DNA of 64,000 nt from Sphingomonas sp. PAMC26645 (GTDB lineage Bacteria > Pseudomonadota > Alphaproteobacteria > Sphingomonadales > Sphingomonadaceae), in assembly GCF_004795835.1 (NCBI RefSeq), contig NZ_CP039249.1:2579001-2643000 (forward strand). The letters are read 5' to 3'. The translations under genes and the position numbers were made by a program. Shown here piece by piece: positions 18,402 to 26,929 of the stretch (the stretch's first letter is position 1; each line of letters begins with the position of its first letter). The notes under the pieces are model-generated. The model made no database searches, had not been told where the DNA came from, and was given only the letters and a program-made list of their open reading frames with translations.

Positions 18402-18790
18402 ACGACCGACAGGACGATCTTACCGGCATACAGGAAGTCTCGCGCATGCTCGGCGTGAGCGCGCGAACGCTCAGGTTCTACGAAGACAAGGGGCTGATCG
18501 AGCCCTGCCGGATCGGCACCACGCGCGTCTACACGCGGCGCGAAGTCGCCCGGATGCAGCTGATCCTGCGCGGCAAGCGGCTGGGTTTCACGCTGCGCGA
18601 CATCGAGGAGTTCCTCGACCTCTACGACGCCGATCCGCAGCATGTGGAGCAGATGCGCGCGCTGGCGGAACGATGTCGCCAGCGGATCGATCTGCTCGAT
18701 GCGCAACGCGAGGCGATCGTGCAAACGCGGGATGAGCTTGAGAAGATCGAGCAGGAGGCTCTCGCGCGGATCCCGGCGGGAACGGTTTAA
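18398..18790 (+). CDS. MerR family regulator coupled to fadD
   Basis: A 130-residue MerR protein: winged helix with IQEVSRMLGVSARTLRFYED and TRVYTRREVARMQLIL, then a long coiled-coil dimerisation helix at about residues 85-125. No Cys-based metal-binding tail is present, so it is not a metal sensor. It starts at GTG within the fadD stop (GTGA). Related MerR proteins (LiuR group) control acyl-CoA and branched-chain amino acid catabolism in proteobacteria, so a sensor of acyl-CoA state acting on the palindrome at 16651 is a reasonable inference. Confidence 0.85.
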   Translation: MNDRQDDLTGIQEVSRMLGVSARTLRFYEDKGLIEPCRIGTTRVYTRREVARMQLILRGKRLGFTLRDIEEFLDLYDADPQHVEQMRALAERCRQRIDLLDAQREAIVQTRDELEKIEQEALARIPAGTV

Positions 18791-18836
18791 GGCCTGCGGG
18801 ACGCGGCACCCCTGAAATTGCACCACCCTTTGAAAC

Positions 18837-18947
18837 TGCCCCACCCCGGCGAAGGCCGGGGCCCAGTTGGAAAGGTGGCAATAACGAAGCGCAGCGCCAA
18901 TCAGCAACGTCCCCCAACTGGACCCCGGCCTCGGCCGGGGCGGGGCA
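18837..18947. repeat. GCCCAG-type paired hairpin repeat, 34-base arms
   Basis: Arms 18837-18870 and 18914-18947 are near-perfect reverse complements, differing at a few positions. Each arm holds a CCCCGGC...GCCGGGG hairpin followed by CCCAGTTGG or its variant. It lies in the 324-base gap between the convergent MerR and phoX genes, which is otherwise filled by the next repeat. No ORF is credible in this gap. Confidence 0.85.
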
Positions 18948-18973
18948 CATTGTGCAGATCGAGGAGCGTGTAA

Positions 18974-19101
18974 AATCCTCCCACGCCAGGGGGAGGTGGC
19001 TGGCACTTGCCAGACGGAGCGGGCGGACAGGATAACCGCTGTTCCGAGTCCTCCCCCTCCGTCACCTTCGGTGCCACCTCCCCCTTGCGGGGGAGGATCG
19101 G
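18974..19101. repeat. CTCCCCC-type intergenic repeat, full copy 1
   Basis: About 128 bases bounded by CCTCCC...GGGGGAGG hairpins. Inside are GGTGGCTGGCACTTGCCAGA (left) and CTCCGTCACCTTCGGTGCCACC (right) blocks. It is shared with 58790-58917 in the same orientation and 50567-50691 in the inverse orientation. It lies just past the phoX stop between convergent genes. Confidence 0.88.
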
Positions 19102-19114
19102 AAGTTCGCCTGGC

Positions 19115-21589
19115 TTAAAGCCCCACGACACCCCCGTCGTTTTTCGTGATCACGATCGTCGCAGACCGCGGCCGTGACGGGGTCGTCACCGTCCCCGCCT
19201 GGTTAGCCGGCCAGCTGCTCGTGATGTTCGTCGGCCCGCCATTCTCACCCGGATGTTGGATGTTAACGAACAGTGACCGCCCATCCGGCGTCGTATGGAT
19301 ACCGGTGATCTCGCACTCCTTCGGCCCGACCAGGAAGCGGCGAAGCGCCGCCCCAGGTGCCTTGCCGACGCGCGTCGTCACCGAGCCGGTCGCCGCACCG
19401 ATCGTGTTGGTCAACGTCCGCGTGCCGCCATCGTTGACGATCCCCGGCACCGAGGCGAGCAGCATGCAGTTGGTGACGTCCGTGAATGCGCCGTCATCCG
19501 TCTCGATCCACATCACCGGTGCGATCGTCCCCGAAGCATTGCTCGGCAGGCCGAACCACAGGCCGTCCGGCGACGAGAAGTCGTTGGTCGCATCGAGGCC
19601 CGACAGGTTGATGTTGGTCGCGTCGAGATCGCTACCCGCACCGAAGGCATAGATGTCCCAAGCGAACGTCGTTGCCTCGGACGTGTCACCGGTCTCGCGC
19701 AGGCGGATGATGTGGCCGTTGGCGTTACCCGTGGTCTGGCCGCCCGTGGTCTTGGGATCGACATAGGCGCGCGGGTTGGGGGCGTCCGCGGTAGCCACCG
19801 TCCGCGACGAGTTGTTGGTGAGCGTGCAATACATCTCGCCGGTTGCCGGGTTCACCGCCGTCCACTCCGGCCGATCCATGCGCGTCGCACCCAGAGCATC
19901 CGCGGCCAGTCGCGTGTTGATCAACACATCGACCTGGCTCGAGAACGGATAGGCTGCGTTGGCCGAGGTGAGGGGCCCCTGGCCGAACACCAGCGGCAAC
20001 CACTGACCGCTGCCGTCCGCTGCGAGCTTCGCAACGTAAAGCGTTCCTGCATCGAGATACTTGTCACCGATCGCGAGGCGGTTCGCCGCCGTTGCATCCG
20101 CCGCAGACCACGGCGTCGCCGACACGAACTTGTAGATATACTCGTTCTGCGCGTCGTCGCCCATGTAGAAGGCCGGCTTCACGCCCGCGATCGTCCGGCC
20201 GATCTGGCAGCCCTCATGGTTCATGCGACCGAGCGCGGTCCGCTTGCGCGGCGTCGAAGCTGCGTCGAACGGATCGATCTCGACCACCCAGCCGTACTGG
20301 AAGATCTCGTTACGGAAATCGCCCGTGCCATCGGCAGGCGCGCTGACCTGTGCGGTGATGTTCCAGCGCGAATAGATCGTGCTGGTCGTGTCCGCTGGCG
20401 TGACCGTCGACCAGCCATAGTTACCGCCGGTGTTGCTCTCGCCCTTGCCGTAGCGCGTCAGCGAGGTGTTCGCCTTGACGCCCACCGGGCCAGTTGCCGC
20501 GCGCCGCGCCGCGTCGCCGACTTCGCGCTTGAAATATCCGACCCAGTTCTCTTCGTTTGTCAGGTACGTGTGCCAAGGCATTGTGCCGTTGGCACAATTG
20601 TTGATCGTGCCGCGGCCCGTGGTGGCATCCGGCGAGTAGCGCGTCTTGAGGCTGTCGGCGCCGCGCACCGGGCCCGAGAAGCTCATCGGCGTCAGTGGTG
20701 TGATGCGACGGTTGAACGACGAGGCGGTCGTGTAGCTCCAGGCGGCGGCGCGGTTGACCTCGATCACCGACACACCGTGGCACTCCATCTCCTTCAGCGC
20801 TTCGGCTTCGGGACGGGCGCCTGCGGTCGTGGTCGGGCCGTTCGGATGGAGATAGGCTTGCGTGATGTTCTCATGGTTGAGCACGAGCAGGCCGCGGGTG
20901 TTGCCGTTCGCGTCGGGCGTTCCGGTGGCGGACATGCCGAAATAGCTCATGCCGTCATGATGATCGCCCGCGCGCTTCGAGAAGGTCGCGTCGGTGCCGT
21001 CATTGGTATAGGCGCCGACGCCGCTGCCGATCGGATCGCCCAGTCGGTACAAGACCGTCACCGCGTAACCCGCAGGCACGGCAACGACATCCGCAAGGCT
21101 CTTCGCAACCGCGGTGAAGCCCAGCGAGGCCGCGCCGACGGTCACGCTGGTGTTAGCGCTGACCGAACCGCTGGCCGATACCGCGGTGAACTGGAAGCTG
21201 AGGACGGTTCCGGCAGCAGCACCCGGTACGACGAAGGTCGCGGTGGCGGTCGAGGCACCGGCTAGCGTGACGGCGGGGCCGGCGGTCTGCGTCCAGGTCA
21301 CGCTGTCGACCTGGCCGATCGCTGCACCGGTCAGCGTCGCGACGCGACCCGCGGTCGAGCTGCCGCCGGCGGTCGCCGTCACCGTGACAGGGCTTGAGCC
21401 GTTGCCGTCATTGTCGTCGTCGCAGCCGGTCAGCAACATGCCGCCGAACACCGCCGCGGCGGTCGCGGACATGCCGCCCATCAAGGTCTGGCGACGCGAA
21501 TAGCGCGACTCGATCAGGTCGTTGATATGCGGATTGGCGGTCGGGTTGGTGTCGATATCGCCGTCGGTATAGATGGTCTCGAACGTCAT
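19115..21589 (-). CDS. phoX: PhoX-family alkaline phosphatase (Tat-exported, DUF839)
   Basis: An 824-residue PhoX phosphatase, which releases phosphate from organic esters using Ca and Fe. The Tat signal has SRRQTLMGG (Arg32-Arg33) and the hydrophobic stretch ends in LLTGC, a lipobox with Cys56 followed by Asp. Residues about 65-155 look like an Ig/PKD-type beta domain (VTVTATAGGSSTAGRVATL), which typical PhoX lacks. The phosphatase part contains DHHDGMSYFGM, LVLNHENITQAYLHP and ALGRMNHEGCQI. It lies downstream of a TonB receptor and near phoD, a phosphate-starvation group. Family call is firm; the lipid anchor is inference. Confidence 0.88.
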   Translation of the reverse strand: MTFETIYTDGDIDTNPTANPHINDLIESRYSRRQTLMGGMSATAAAVFGGMLLTGCDDDNDGNGSSPVTVTATAGGSSTAGRVATLTGAAIGQVDSVTWTQTAGPAVTLAGASTATATFVVPGAAAGTVLSFQFTAVSASGSVSANTSVTVGAASLGFTAVAKSLADVVAVPAGYAVTVLYRLGDPIGSGVGAYTNDGTDATFSKRAGDHHDGMSYFGMSATGTPDANGNTRGLLVLNHENITQAYLHPNGPTTTAGARPEAEALKEMECHGVSVIEVNRAAAWSYTTASSFNRRITPLTPMSFSGPVRGADSLKTRYSPDATTGRGTINNCANGTMPWHTYLTNEENWVGYFKREVGDAARRAATGPVGVKANTSLTRYGKGESNTGGNYGWSTVTPADTTSTIYSRWNITAQVSAPADGTGDFRNEIFQYGWVVEIDPFDAASTPRKRTALGRMNHEGCQIGRTIAGVKPAFYMGDDAQNEYIYKFVSATPWSAADATAANRLAIGDKYLDAGTLYVAKLAADGSGQWLPLVFGQGPLTSANAAYPFSSQVDVLINTRLAADALGATRMDRPEWTAVNPATGEMYCTLTNNSSRTVATADAPNPRAYVDPKTTGGQTTGNANGHIIRLRETGDTSEATTFAWDIYAFGAGSDLDATNINLSGLDATNDFSSPDGLWFGLPSNASGTIAPVMWIETDDGAFTDVTNCMLLASVPGIVNDGGTRTLTNTIGAATGSVTTRVGKAPGAALRRFLVGPKECEITGIHTTPDGRSLFVNIQHPGENGGPTNITSSWPANQAGTVTTPSRPRSATIVITKNDGGVVGL

Positions 21590-21638
21590 GCTTGGTCCCC
21601 CCGGGGATGGTTGCGTGGTGTGTAACGATGCGTGAGAG

Positions 21639-24038
21639 TTAGAATTTTGCGCCCAGCTCGACGCCGTAGAAGCGTGGCTCGCCGGCGATGTAGGTCGGGA
21701 TACCGAAGCCGCCGCCGGTGTTGCCCGCGTCGATCAGGTAGCGCTTGTTGGTCGCGTTCCGGACGAACCCGCCGACACTGTAGCGACCTTGCGCGAACTC
21801 GACCCCGGCGCGAGCGTTGACCAGCGTATAGCCGGGCGTGCTGATGGCCGGATTGTTCGGCAGCTCGAAGAACGCCTTTGTGCGGTAGGTGACGCTCGGC
21901 GTGGCGTAGACCGTCGCGCCGCCGACCGGCAGGCGGAGGATCACGCCGCCCGACGCGGTCGTGTCCGGCTGAAGGCGGAAGCGGTTGCCAGCGAATACGC
22001 CGTTCGCCGCTTCGTCGCCGATGCCGCCGTCGATATACGCAAATGTCCCGAATACCGAGAGATACGAGGCGAGCTTCAGATTGCCTTCGAGTTCGACGCC
22101 GAGGTTCTTGGCCGACCCGGCGCTCTGCGTCGTGGTCACGCCGTTGTTCGTCACCGACACCTGGAAGCCGTCATAGGTCTGGTAGAAGACCGATGCCGCG
22201 CCGCTGAACGGGCCGACGCGACCCTTGATGCCGCCTTCGTAGTTCCAGACGTTCTCCTGCGGCACGACTTGCAGGTTGGGACCGACGCCGAACGCGGTGC
22301 GCTGCGCGGCGAGCTGGACTACCGGCGAGCGGCGTCCTTTGCTGATCGTCGCGTAGAGATTGACCGCGTCGTTGAGCTTCAGCAGCGCGTTGAAGCGCGG
22401 CAGGATCGCGGTGAAGCTCTTCTCCGCAACGAACTTATTGCCATTGGTGTTGGCCGTACCAAGCAGGCTCGACTGGATACCGAGCGCTGCCAAGATTACC
22501 GAGTTCGGCTGGACCGACGAATAGCCCGACTGGCGATCCTCGATCAGGATGCGCGCGCCCGCGGTCAGTTCGAGCGCGGGTATTGGAATGTACGTTGCGT
22601 CAGCGAACACCGAGTAGGTGTCGTTGTTGCCGTAGTTCGTGAACTCCGCAGCGTAAGGTATTGCCGTTGCACGACCACCCGTAAGCGCTGCGGTTGCGCG
22701 CGTCGCGGTAACCGTGCCGTTCGGTGCAACACATCCGGTCCCGGTCGGGATGCCCGCGCCGTTCAGCGCCGAGCGGATCGGGGCGTAGGCGGGCGTGACC
22801 GAACAGGCGAGGTACGTGCCCTCTTCGGTCGCGAACGGGACGCGCTGGAAGCCGTTCTCGAAGAATGCGTTCCAGCCGACCGAGGCGCGGTACTTAGGCC
22901 CTTCGAAAGCAAAGCGGCTCTCATGACTCCACTGGTCGCCCTTCGCGTCCTCGGCGAACTCGAGATACGCGGCAGGGCCACCATCGGCGTCGAACACTTC
23001 GAGCGCATCGAATTTGCGATACCCGTTGACGGTGGTGAAGGTGATGCCCGGCGACACGTCCGCGGTGATCGTCAGGTTCGCGTCATAGACGTTGCGGTCG
23101 AGACCGAGCTTCCGCGCGCCGAGAACTGCGGCGCTGTACGGCGAGCCGGAGAGTTCCGCGTAGCCATAGTCACCGGTCTGGCCGCCGGTCGGGGCGTGCG
23201 CACGGCTCTTGAACGCGGTGCCGGGGTTGCGCTGTCCGTCATAAGTCAGGACGAGGTCGGCGGTGATGCTGTCGCTCGGGCGATAGCGGAGCGAACCGCG
23301 GATGCCGCGCTGGTCCTGGCCGTTCAGATCGTCCTGGTCGACGCCGCCCTGGTTCTGGTTCGGCACGTTCGCGTCGCCCGCGATGTTGCGGACGTAGCCC
23401 TTGCGATATTTATACGCGAAGGCGATGCGGCCGGCGAGCACGTCGTTGCCTGCATTCAAGAAACCCGACACCTGGGTGCGGTCGAAATTGCCGTACGTGC
23501 CGTTGATCGCGCCCGATACGCCAGGCTCTGGCTTGGCCGAGACGAGGCTGATCGCGCCGACCGCAGCCGCAGTGCCGAACAGGGTCGCCTGCGGACCCTT
23601 CACGACTTCGATCCGCGAGAGGTCGAACAGGTCCTGATACGCGCCGCGCGAACGGCTGATGTCGATGCCGTTGTAGTAGAGCGTGACGCGCGCGCCCTGC
23701 TGCGACGAGCCGTTGTCCGACGTGATGCCGCGGATCACGAAGCCCGGGTTGTTGGCGCTCTGCTCCTGGATCTGGAGACCGGGAATATAGGCAGCGACCT
23801 CACTCAGCGAGTTGACGCCGATCGACGCCATGCGGGCGCCGGTCAGCGCGGTGACGGTAATGGGGACGTCTTCGATCCGCTGTTCGCGCTTCTGCGCGGT
23901 GACGACGATCTCGTCGTCCGACGTTGCGGCCTCGGTTTCGGCTTGGGCAGTGCCTGGCGTGCCGGCTTGTGCGAGCGCCATGGTCGAGCAGGTCGTGGCG
24001 AGCGTCGCAACCGCGAGCCGCGTGAAGATACGTGTCAT
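21639..24038 (-). CDS. TonB-dependent outer-membrane receptor of the phosphate group
   Basis: A 799-residue TonB-dependent receptor. A signal peptide (cleavage near ALAQA, residue 25) precedes a plug with DDEIVVTAQKREQRIEDVPI, a TonB-box-like region, and RIEVVKGPQATLFGTAAAVG. The barrel follows and ends in LGAKF with terminal Phe. Its place between phoX and the divergent phoD suggests a role in phosphorus capture, for example uptake of phosphate esters or of the cation needed by PhoX. This is inference from context. 49 bases separate it from phoX, so the two are likely one transcript. Confidence 0.88.
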   Translation of the reverse strand: MTRIFTRLAVATLATTCSTMALAQAGTPGTAQAETEAATSDDEIVVTAQKREQRIEDVPITVTALTGARMASIGVNSLSEVAAYIPGLQIQEQSANNPGFVIRGITSDNGSSQQGARVTLYYNGIDISRSRGAYQDLFDLSRIEVVKGPQATLFGTAAAVGAISLVSAKPEPGVSGAINGTYGNFDRTQVSGFLNAGNDVLAGRIAFAYKYRKGYVRNIAGDANVPNQNQGGVDQDDLNGQDQRGIRGSLRYRPSDSITADLVLTYDGQRNPGTAFKSRAHAPTGGQTGDYGYAELSGSPYSAAVLGARKLGLDRNVYDANLTITADVSPGITFTTVNGYRKFDALEVFDADGGPAAYLEFAEDAKGDQWSHESRFAFEGPKYRASVGWNAFFENGFQRVPFATEEGTYLACSVTPAYAPIRSALNGAGIPTGTGCVAPNGTVTATRATAALTGGRATAIPYAAEFTNYGNNDTYSVFADATYIPIPALELTAGARILIEDRQSGYSSVQPNSVILAALGIQSSLLGTANTNGNKFVAEKSFTAILPRFNALLKLNDAVNLYATISKGRRSPVVQLAAQRTAFGVGPNLQVVPQENVWNYEGGIKGRVGPFSGAASVFYQTYDGFQVSVTNNGVTTTQSAGSAKNLGVELEGNLKLASYLSVFGTFAYIDGGIGDEAANGVFAGNRFRLQPDTTASGGVILRLPVGGATVYATPSVTYRTKAFFELPNNPAISTPGYTLVNARAGVEFAQGRYSVGGFVRNATNKRYLIDAGNTGGGFGIPTYIAGEPRFYGVELGAKF

Positions 24039-24120
24039 TAAGTCCCCCGTGTCGTTGCCGTCGCACTACGGGGGCGAGGTGACGTTTCGATGGCGTCTTC
24101 ATGAAAGCAAAATGACTATT

Positions 24121-24138
24121 CCGTAACGACGCTGTCAC
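24121..24138 (+). promoter_or_regulatory. candidate PHO box
   Basis: CCGTAAC (24121-24127) and CTGTCAC (24132-24138) are two 7-mers spaced 11 bases start to start, the geometry of PhoB sites (consensus CTGTCAT with a 4-base gap). The second matches at six of seven positions and the first at four. It lies 71 bases upstream of phoD and in the divergent region to the receptor. A weak match alone; the gene context gives it weight. Confidence 0.35.
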
Positions 24139-24208
24139 ATCGTTGCCGCCGGGGTGTCTTCGATCGTGGCTAGCAGGCGGGCAACAGCCGTTACGAAAGC
24201 CCGAGACG

Positions 24209-25888
24209 ATGACGATCAACCGCCGCGATGCGCTCAAGTATGCCCTGAAACTTACGGGCTCGGGTGCGACCCTCGCGCTTCCCGCGGTAGCGACACAAGC
24301 GGCCGACGCGGCGAAAGCGCGCTTCGATCACGGGGTGGCGAGTGGTGATCCTTCGGTCGACGGCGCCATTCTTTGGACGCGGGCGACACCGGTCGATGCG
24401 GCGCAGGCCGGCGACATCGCGCTGACCTGGCACGTCGCGGAGACCGAAGACGGCAAGCCGATCCGCTCGGGCACGGTCAAGGCCCGCGCGGCGCGCGACT
24501 TCACCGCCAAGGTCGAGGCGACCGGGCTCCAGCCGGGCCGCGAGTACCGCTATTGGTTCGATGCCGCGGACGGCACGCGCTCGCCGGTCGGCCGGCTCCG
24601 GACGCTGCCGAAGGGCAAGGTTGCCGACGTCGTGATGGCGGTCGTCTCGTGCCAGCTCTACGCGGGCGGGCTGTTCAACGCGTATGACGCGATCGCCAAG
24701 CTCGACCGGCTCGACGCCGTCCTGCACCTCGGCGACTATATCTACGAATACGGCGTCGACGGGTACGGCGCGGACATCGCCAAGAAGATCGGCCGTCTGG
24801 TCGAGCCGCGGCACGAGATCGTCAGCCTCGCCGACTACCGGATGCGCCACGCGCAGGTGAAGCGCGACGTCGACATGCAGGCCGCCCATGCGCGCGCTGC
24901 GTTCATCTGCGTGTGGGACGATCACGAGGTCGCCAACGACGACTGGATGCACGGTGCCGAGAACCACGATCCCAAGACCGAGGGCGACTGGGACGCGCGC
25001 AAGGCCGCCGCGATGCAGGCGTATTTCGAGTGGATGCCGATCCGCGATCCCAAGCCCAGCCAGCCTTGGGCGGCGATCAACCGCAGCTTCGATTTCGGCG
25101 ATCTCGCGACGCTGGTGATGGTCGAGACGCGGCTGCTGGCGCGCAGTCATCAGGTCGTTTCGAAGGGCGAGGCGATCACACCCGCAGAATACGCGCCGAT
25201 GCTGGCGGAACGCGCCCGGCCCGAACGCGAACTGCTCGGGCCGGCACAGCTTACCTGGGTCGAGAAGACGATGGCGGCGTCCGTGTCGGCGGGGAAGCCG
25301 TGGCAGGTGCTGGGCAACCAGATCGTGATGGCGAAGGTCGCTGGTCCCGACATGGAGCGGCAACTCGGACCGGTGAAATTCGGCGAGACGATGGCGAAGC
25401 TGCCGGCGATGTGGCGCGAGCGACTGGCGGCAGGCATCGCTTCGTACCGTGCCGGCATGCCGTTCGGCCTCGACAGCTGGGACGGCTATCCGCCCGCCCG
25501 CGAGCGCCTGTACGCGGCGTTCCGACGTGCGAAGTCGCGGCCGATCGTGCTGTCGGGTGACAGTCATGCCGCCTGGGCGAACGATCTGCACGACGACGCG
25601 GGCAAGCTGGTCGCGGTCGAGTTCGGCTGCACCGCGATCACCAGTCCGTCCTACGGTTCGTTGTTGCCGGGTATCGGCACATTGATCGCCGACGCCAACA
25701 AGGGCGAAGTGCGGTTCTGCGATCAGGACGCCAAGGGCTTCACGCTGCTGACGCTCACGCATGAGCAGGCGACCGCCGATTTCGTGACCGTGTCGACGGT
25801 GTTTGCCAAGCCGTTCACCCAAGCGACGGTGAAGCGGTTTCGTGCGCTCGCGGCTCGGCCCGAACTGCCGCTGGAAGAGATTGCCTAA
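24209..25888 (+). CDS. phoD: PhoD-type alkaline phosphatase/phosphodiesterase
   Basis: A 559-residue Tat-exported phosphatase. The twin-Arg signal INRRDALKYAL is at residues 3-13, with likely cleavage after ATQA near residue 31. The N-terminal beta domain begins at FDHGVASGDP. The metallophosphatase domain has VSCQLYAGG, HLGDYIYEYG, WDDHEVANDDW and SGDSHAAW, which hold the Fe/Ca ligands in PhoD. It hydrolyses phosphomonoesters and diesters in the periplasm. The ATG at 24209 begins the Tat signal; the frame extends to 24143 but would add residues before it. It is divergent from the receptor-phoX pair. Confidence 0.93.
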   Translation: MTINRRDALKYALKLTGSGATLALPAVATQAADAAKARFDHGVASGDPSVDGAILWTRATPVDAAQAGDIALTWHVAETEDGKPIRSGTVKARAARDFTAKVEATGLQPGREYRYWFDAADGTRSPVGRLRTLPKGKVADVVMAVVSCQLYAGGLFNAYDAIAKLDRLDAVLHLGDYIYEYGVDGYGADIAKKIGRLVEPRHEIVSLADYRMRHAQVKRDVDMQAAHARAAFICVWDDHEVANDDWMHGAENHDPKTEGDWDARKAAAMQAYFEWMPIRDPKPSQPWAAINRSFDFGDLATLVMVETRLLARSHQVVSKGEAITPAEYAPMLAERARPERELLGPAQLTWVEKTMAASVSAGKPWQVLGNQIVMAKVAGPDMERQLGPVKFGETMAKLPAMWRERLAAGIASYRAGMPFGLDSWDGYPPARERLYAAFRRAKSRPIVLSGDSHAAWANDLHDDAGKLVAVEFGCTAITSPSYGSLLPGIGTLIADANKGEVRFCDQDAKGFTLLTLTHEQATADFVTVSTVFAKPFTQATVKRFRALAARPELPLEEIA

Positions 25889-25987
25889 AACGATCCTCCG
25901 TTCGAAGAGGAACGGAAACCGGTCGCCGATCGCCAGGGTTACCGCTGACAATCAAAGTTTTTCCGCCGCAAAGTTCAATCGACTGTC

Positions 25988-26037
25988 AATTCCCATCCGT
26001 CCGGGGGATATTCATTCCATCGGACGGAGATGGGAAT
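25988..26037 (+). promoter_or_regulatory. inverted repeat covering the ribosome-binding site and start of the desaturase
   Basis: ATTCCCAT-CCGTCCG (25989-26003) pairs with CGGACGG-AG-ATGGGAAT (26021-26037): 15 base pairs with a 2-base bulge and a 17-base loop. In RNA the right arm contains the GGAG and both candidate ATGs (26030, 26036), so the hairpin would hide the start. As DNA it could also be a protein operator. Confidence 0.7.
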
Positions 26038-26929
26038 GCAGCGAGAGGCTTCGAGTTCGACGGTAGGATGGCCGACCGTCCTTCTGGCAGGTATCGTGTA
26101 CGGCGGATGGGTGGTCGCGACGGCGTGGCATGTGGTCATTCCGACGCCGTTGCTGGTGCTGATCGGCGGGTGGCTGCTCGCTTGGCAGGGATCGCTGCAG
26201 CACGAGGTCATTCACGGGCATCCGACGCGGATCCGCTGGATCAACGACGCGATCGGGTTCGCGCCGCTGTCGCTGTGGCTGCCATACCGCCTGTACCGCC
26301 GCAGCCATGTCGCGCATCACCGCGCGGAGGTCATCACCGATCCGCGGCATGACCCTGAGTCCCGCTACCGCGTGCAGGCGCGTGGTCTCGCCGCGGTCCT
26401 CGGCCGGCTTCAATCGACGCTTCTCGGTCAGATGATCTTCGGACCTGCGATCTCGGTCGGCCGCTTCTTCCTACAAGAGTCCCGCCGACTTGCGCTCGAA
26501 CCGGCGCGCGTCGCGCGCGATTGGGCACCGCACCTCGTCGCGGTCGCACTGGTGCTCTGGTGGCTCGGTCATGTCGGTCTTGGCCTCGGCCGTTACGTGC
26601 TGTGCTTCGTCTATCCGGGCATGGCGCTGACCATGGTGCGCTCCTATGCCGAGCACCGCGCCGATCTCGCAAGCCCCGGTCGCGCCGCCAGCGTCGAGCA
26701 TGGCGGGCTGCTCGGGCTGCTGTATCTCAACAACAATTTGCATGCCGCGCATCACGAGCGGCCCTCGCTCGCCTGGTACGACCTGCCAGCGTACCACCGA
26801 CATAACCGAGCCCGTTTCGCGGAGGCGGGGGCACCGATCTATCAGGGGTATGGCGAGATCGTACGGCGGTTCGCCTTCAGCGCGCATGACGACATGATCC
26901 ACCCCCTCCACCGCGAGCCCGTGTCTTGA
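26036..26929 (+). CDS. membrane fatty-acid desaturase-like di-iron enzyme
   Basis: A 297-residue integral membrane protein. The three His clusters of di-iron desaturases/hydroxylases are present: HEVIHGH near residue 60, HVAHH near 90 and HAAHH near 240. Hydrophobic segments at about 14-55, 78-90 and 165-210 give the usual four-helix layout. The oxidised substrate (acyl chain or another lipid) cannot be told. Of two in-frame ATGs (26030, 26036) the second has GGAG at a good distance. The region is covered by the hairpin at 25988-26037. Its stop overlaps the next gene (TTGA), so it heads a five-gene operon. Confidence 0.82.
   Translation: MQREASSSTVGWPTVLLAGIVYGGWVVATAWHVVIPTPLLVLIGGWLLAWQGSLQHEVIHGHPTRIRWINDAIGFAPLSLWLPYRLYRRSHVAHHRAEVITDPRHDPESRYRVQARGLAAVLGRLQSTLLGQMIFGPAISVGRFFLQESRRLALEPARVARDWAPHLVAVALVLWWLGHVGLGLGRYVLCFVYPGMALTMVRSYAEHRADLASPGRAASVEHGGLLGLLYLNNNLHAAHHERPSLAWYDLPAYHRHNRARFAEAGAPIYQGYGEIVRRFAFSAHDDMIHPLHREPVS

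Noticed and set aside
19295..21265. 656-codon plus-strand ORF
   Set aside because: Antisense to phoX; composition is low complexity and Arg-rich.
21789..24041. 750-codon plus-strand ORF
   Set aside because: Antisense to the TonB receptor, which has a complete signal peptide, plug and barrel.
25897..25916. Small hairpin TCCGTTC/GAACGGA after phoD as a terminator
   Set aside because: Only seven base pairs and no T tract; too weak to call.
24191..25951. 586-codon minus-strand ORF
   Set aside because: Antisense to phoD; no domain or start signal.
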